Source: Euryarchaeota archaeon UBA36 (lineage in GTDB: Archaea; Thermoplasmatota; Poseidoniia; Poseidoniales; Thalassarchaeaceae). Taken from it: a DNA stretch of 9,087 bases. A program made the translations under genes and the position numbers. The first letter of the stretch is position 1, and each line of letters opens with the position of its first letter. Shown in pieces: positions 7,643-9,087 of this stretch. Location of the stretch: contig DAJW01000041.1 of NCBI GenBank assembly GCA_002496485.1, forward strand, positions 1-9,087. The letters are read 5' to 3'. Below the pieces are notes generated by a model. It worked only from the letters and a program-made list of their open reading frames with translations, searched no databases and was not told where the DNA came from.

Positions 7643-7939
7643 ATGGCGAAGAATAGGAGAAAAAATGCCCAGATAGCTGTCAGTCAGTTATCATCTATAA
7701 TGCTCCGATATAATGAAATTGATTTAGAAATTGTTGATAGCGCAGCGAGGCAATTGATATCAGTAGGGAAAAGACATGGAGTTAGGGCAAATTCAGAAGT
7801 AACTAGATTAATCTGTAGATTCTGTAAAAAATCCCTAATCCCTGCAAAAAATGCAAGAATAAGGATTAATTCAGGCCGTATTGTAACTACATGTATTCGT
7901 TGCAATAGAGTATATCGTTCAAAAATAAGCCAGAGGTAA
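7643..7939 (+). CDS. rnp4: Ribonuclease P protein component 4 (Rpr2/Rpp21/SNM1 family)
   Basis: The 98-residue protein matches the archaeal RNP4 subunit of RNase P, which removes 5' leaders from pre-tRNAs; RNP4 normally pairs with RNP1 (Rpp29) on the catalytic RNA's specificity domain. The sequence has a basic N-terminus (MAKNRRKNA), a helical region with the family-like ARQLISVGKRHGVR (residues 35-48), and a zinc ribbon with Cys58-x2-Cys61 and Cys84-x2-Cys87 (CRFC and CIRC). The reading frame is open further upstream, to an ATG at 7544 inside adk, but that extension is only the other-frame reading of adk. The ATG at 7643 has GGTGA (7634-7638) in front and overlaps nothing. It lies 4 bases after adk and 5 bases before the yhbY-like gene, so co-transcription and translational coupling are likely. 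Length and zinc motif are normal for the family. Confidence 0.9.
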   Translation: MAKNRRKNAQIAVSQLSSIMLRYNEIDLEIVDSAARQLISVGKRHGVRANSEVTRLICRFCKKSLIPAKNARIRINSGRIVTTCIRCNRVYRSKISQR

Positions 7940-7944
7940 ACAAT

Positions 7945-8217
7945 ATGTCAAGTTCCATCCCCAAAAATATTTTATCGCTTGCAAAAAGTAATGATCTAAT
8001 TGTTTCAGTGAGGATTGGTAAGAATGGCATTACAGGACAAGTGATTACTGAAATATCCAGCCAACTATCAAAGCGAAATATCGTAAAAATTAAGTTAAAT
8101 AAGGGCATAGTTTCTAATTCAGCAGAAAGAAAGCAACTTTTCGAAAATTTATCACAAATCACTTCATCCAAACTAATTTTTTACCGTGGAAATGTGGCAG
8201 TTTTCTGGAATGGTTAG
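7945..8217 (+). CDS. CRM-domain RNA-binding protein, YhbY-like
   Basis: The 90-residue protein is a single CRM (CRS1/YhbY) domain. The diagnostic loop VRIGKNGIT is at residues 22-30, matching the QLGKNGLT loop of bacterial YhbY. It is followed by a helix, the strand IVKIKLNKG (46-54), a second helix (about 60-72) and the closing strand region KLIFYRGNVAVFW. CRM proteins bind structured RNA; YhbY associates with pre-50S ribosomal particles, and archaeal members are presumed to act in ribosome or RNA maturation. The ATG at 7945 has an AGAGG (7932-7936) 8 bases upstream and follows the RNase P subunit stop by 5 bases, so the two form part of one operon. Neighbourhood and fold both suggest a role in RNA maturation, but the precise RNA target cannot be read from sequence. 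Confidence 0.88.
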   Translation: MSSSIPKNILSLAKSNDLIVSVRIGKNGITGQVITEISSQLSKRNIVKIKLNKGIVSNSAERKQLFENLSQITSSKLIFYRGNVAVFWNG

Positions 8218-8221
8218 CAAT

Positions 8222-8238
8222 ATTTTCTTCTAATCTTT
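8222..8238 (+). terminator. Possible oligo-T terminator after the adk-rnp4-yhbY cluster
   Basis: A pyrimidine-rich stretch with TTTT, TTCTT and CTTT runs begins just after the TAG at 8215-8217 and lies before the TATA box of the next gene. Archaeal RNA polymerase can terminate on short T-tracts without a hairpin. No stem-loop is visible, so this is a weak call based mainly on position. Confidence 0.25.
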
Positions 8239-8254
8239 GAGCTTATCCTTTAGG

Positions 8255-8262
8255 TTAAATAA
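8255..8262 (+). promoter_or_regulatory. TATA box for a probably leaderless permease mRNA
   Basis: TTAAATAA lies in the 66-bp gap after the yhbY-like gene, with its centre about 26 bases before the ATG at 8284. Archaeal transcription starts roughly 25 bases after the TATA box, so the predicted start falls on or next to the start codon. No Shine-Dalgarno is present in the preceding bases (AATTCGCAC), which fits a leaderless transcript. The T-rich run at 8223-8238 just upstream could end the adk operon transcript. Confidence 0.55.
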
Positions 8263-8283
8263 TTAGAGAGTTCTAATTCGCAC

Positions 8284-9087
8284 ATGCTAATGTTAGTCAG
8301 CGGGCAGTCATCACCAAGGCATTATTCTATATATTTGGGAATATCTACATTTTCATTGATTTTCCTTTCTAATCCTGTAATGGCAGCATCTACTGGATCT
8401 AGCACATGGTCTGCGCCAGAAATGCCTGATTGGGCAATTCCACTAGCTTTCGGAATACTATTTGCCGTGTATACTCTAATTGTTTTCGAAATTGTACATA
8501 GAGCTCTAGCCGCAGCAGTAGGTGGAATAGCTGCAGTTCTCTCTCTCCACTACATTGGAGAAGGTCCCGATTTATCTGTAATAATGTCATGGGTGGATTG
8601 GGAAACCATAGGATTACTTATTGGTATGATGATAATGGTAGATATACTCTCAAAGACTGGATTTTTTGAGTGGGCAGCTGTTCAAGCATATGGGAAAAGC
8701 GGAGGATCTATTTGGCGACTTTCCTTCATTCTTTGTATAATTACTGCGGTCTTTTCAGCATTTTTAGATAATGTGACAACGATTTTACTAATTGTCCCAG
8801 TTACTATCCAAATCAGTAAGGTACTACAAATAAAACCCGTTCCATTGATTATTGCCGAAGTCATGTTTTCTAATGTGGGTGGAGCAGCAACACAGATTGG
8901 AGACCCTCCTAACATAATCATCGGTGCTCAACTATCAGCTCAAAAACTCAATAATACACCCCTAGCAGAACAAAGTATTGGCTTCAGTGATTTCATTATT
9001 CATGTTGCCCCAGCAGTAGTTATTATCATGATTCCAACCTTCTGGATACTAAGAAAGCTCGAATATGAGGGACTTTCAGGATATAGA
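8284..9087 (+). CDS. ArsB/NhaD-type ion permease (ion transporter superfamily, P-protein-like), C-terminus cut off by window edge
   Basis: My own translation gives 268 open codons from ATG 8284 to the last base with no stop, so the N-terminal part of a longer polytopic membrane protein is present. Residues 1-34 have a basic n-region (PRHYS), a hydrophobic core and a VMA-A site, resembling a cleavable signal peptide. Hydrophobic helices follow at about 51-70, 75-90, 107-122, 145-161, 164-180 and 237-256. The family motifs SAFLDNVTT (158-166) and NVGGAATQIGDPPN (197-210) are the paired conserved segments of the ArsB/NhaD and pink-eyed-dilution (P protein) permeases. These proteins move anions such as arsenite or exchange Na+ for H+. 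In a marine cell a Na+/H+ antiporter is plausible, but the substrate cannot be decided from these motifs. No arsenic-resistance genes are nearby. A second ATG at 8290 is possible; 8284 fits the TATA spacing best. Confidence 0.9.
   Translation, partial: MLMLVSGQSSPRHYSIYLGISTFSLIFLSNPVMAASTGSSTWSAPEMPDWAIPLAFGILFAVYTLIVFEIVHRALAAAVGGIAAVLSLHYIGEGPDLSVIMSWVDWETIGLLIGMMIMVDILSKTGFFEWAAVQAYGKSGGSIWRLSFILCIITAVFSAFLDNVTTILLIVPVTIQISKVLQIKPVPLIIAEVMFSNVGGAATQIGDPPNIIIGAQLSAQKLNNTPLAEQSIGFSDFIIHVAPAVVIIMIPTFWILRKLEYEGLSGYR

Noticed and set aside
8399..8921. Two minus-strand open frames opposite the permease
   Set aside because: The plus strand encodes the conserved DNVTT and GDPPN permease motifs here; the minus-strand products are low-complexity shadows.

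Overview
The window looks like a chromosomal segment of an AT-rich archaeon, most probably a planktonic euryarchaeon of the Marine Group II/III (Poseidoniales-like, Thermoplasmatota) type. The support is a class II (archaeal) glyceraldehyde-3-phosphate dehydrogenase, an archaeal RNase P protein subunit of the Rpr2/Rpp21 family, a small CRM/YhbY-type RNA-binding protein, a TATA box at leaderless distance from a start codon, and a very large secreted, membrane-anchored subtilase. Taxonomy is inferred from gene content and style. No rRNA or other marker is present. I saw no mobile element, CRISPR array, tRNA or rRNA.

Layout: positions 1-968 hold a minus-strand gene that runs off the left edge, coding for a GXGXG (glutamate-synthase domain 3 / FwdC-like) beta-helix protein with an unidentified C-terminal part. 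A 144-bp divergent promoter region (969-1112) separates it from plus-strand gap (1113-2156). Then comes a 1586-residue KP-43-like S8 protease (2215-6975), with signal peptide, prodomain, catalytic domain, jelly roll, CARDB-like domain, five tandem beta-sandwich units, one membrane helix and a cytoplasmic tail. A tight cluster follows, adk - RNase P component 4 - yhbY-like (7012-8217), with gaps of only 4 and 5 bases. The window ends inside an ArsB/NhaD-type ion permease (8284 to the right edge), which has its own promoter and probably a leaderless mRNA.

The genes do not form one pathway. Gap (central carbon metabolism) and the GXGXG protein (probably nitrogen or one-carbon metabolism) are divergent housekeeping genes. 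The protease fits a particle- or protein-degrading heterotroph. The adk cluster joins nucleotide homeostasis to RNA processing and ribosome assembly. The permease handles ion balance.

The most interesting object is the protease. The usual oxyanion-hole Asn is replaced by Asp, its six cysteines fall into three plausible extracellular pairs, and its cytoplasmic tail ends in a Trp-rich GWTMEQW-type motif that may be a lineage-specific C-terminal module. No gene-free stretch exceeds 150 bases.
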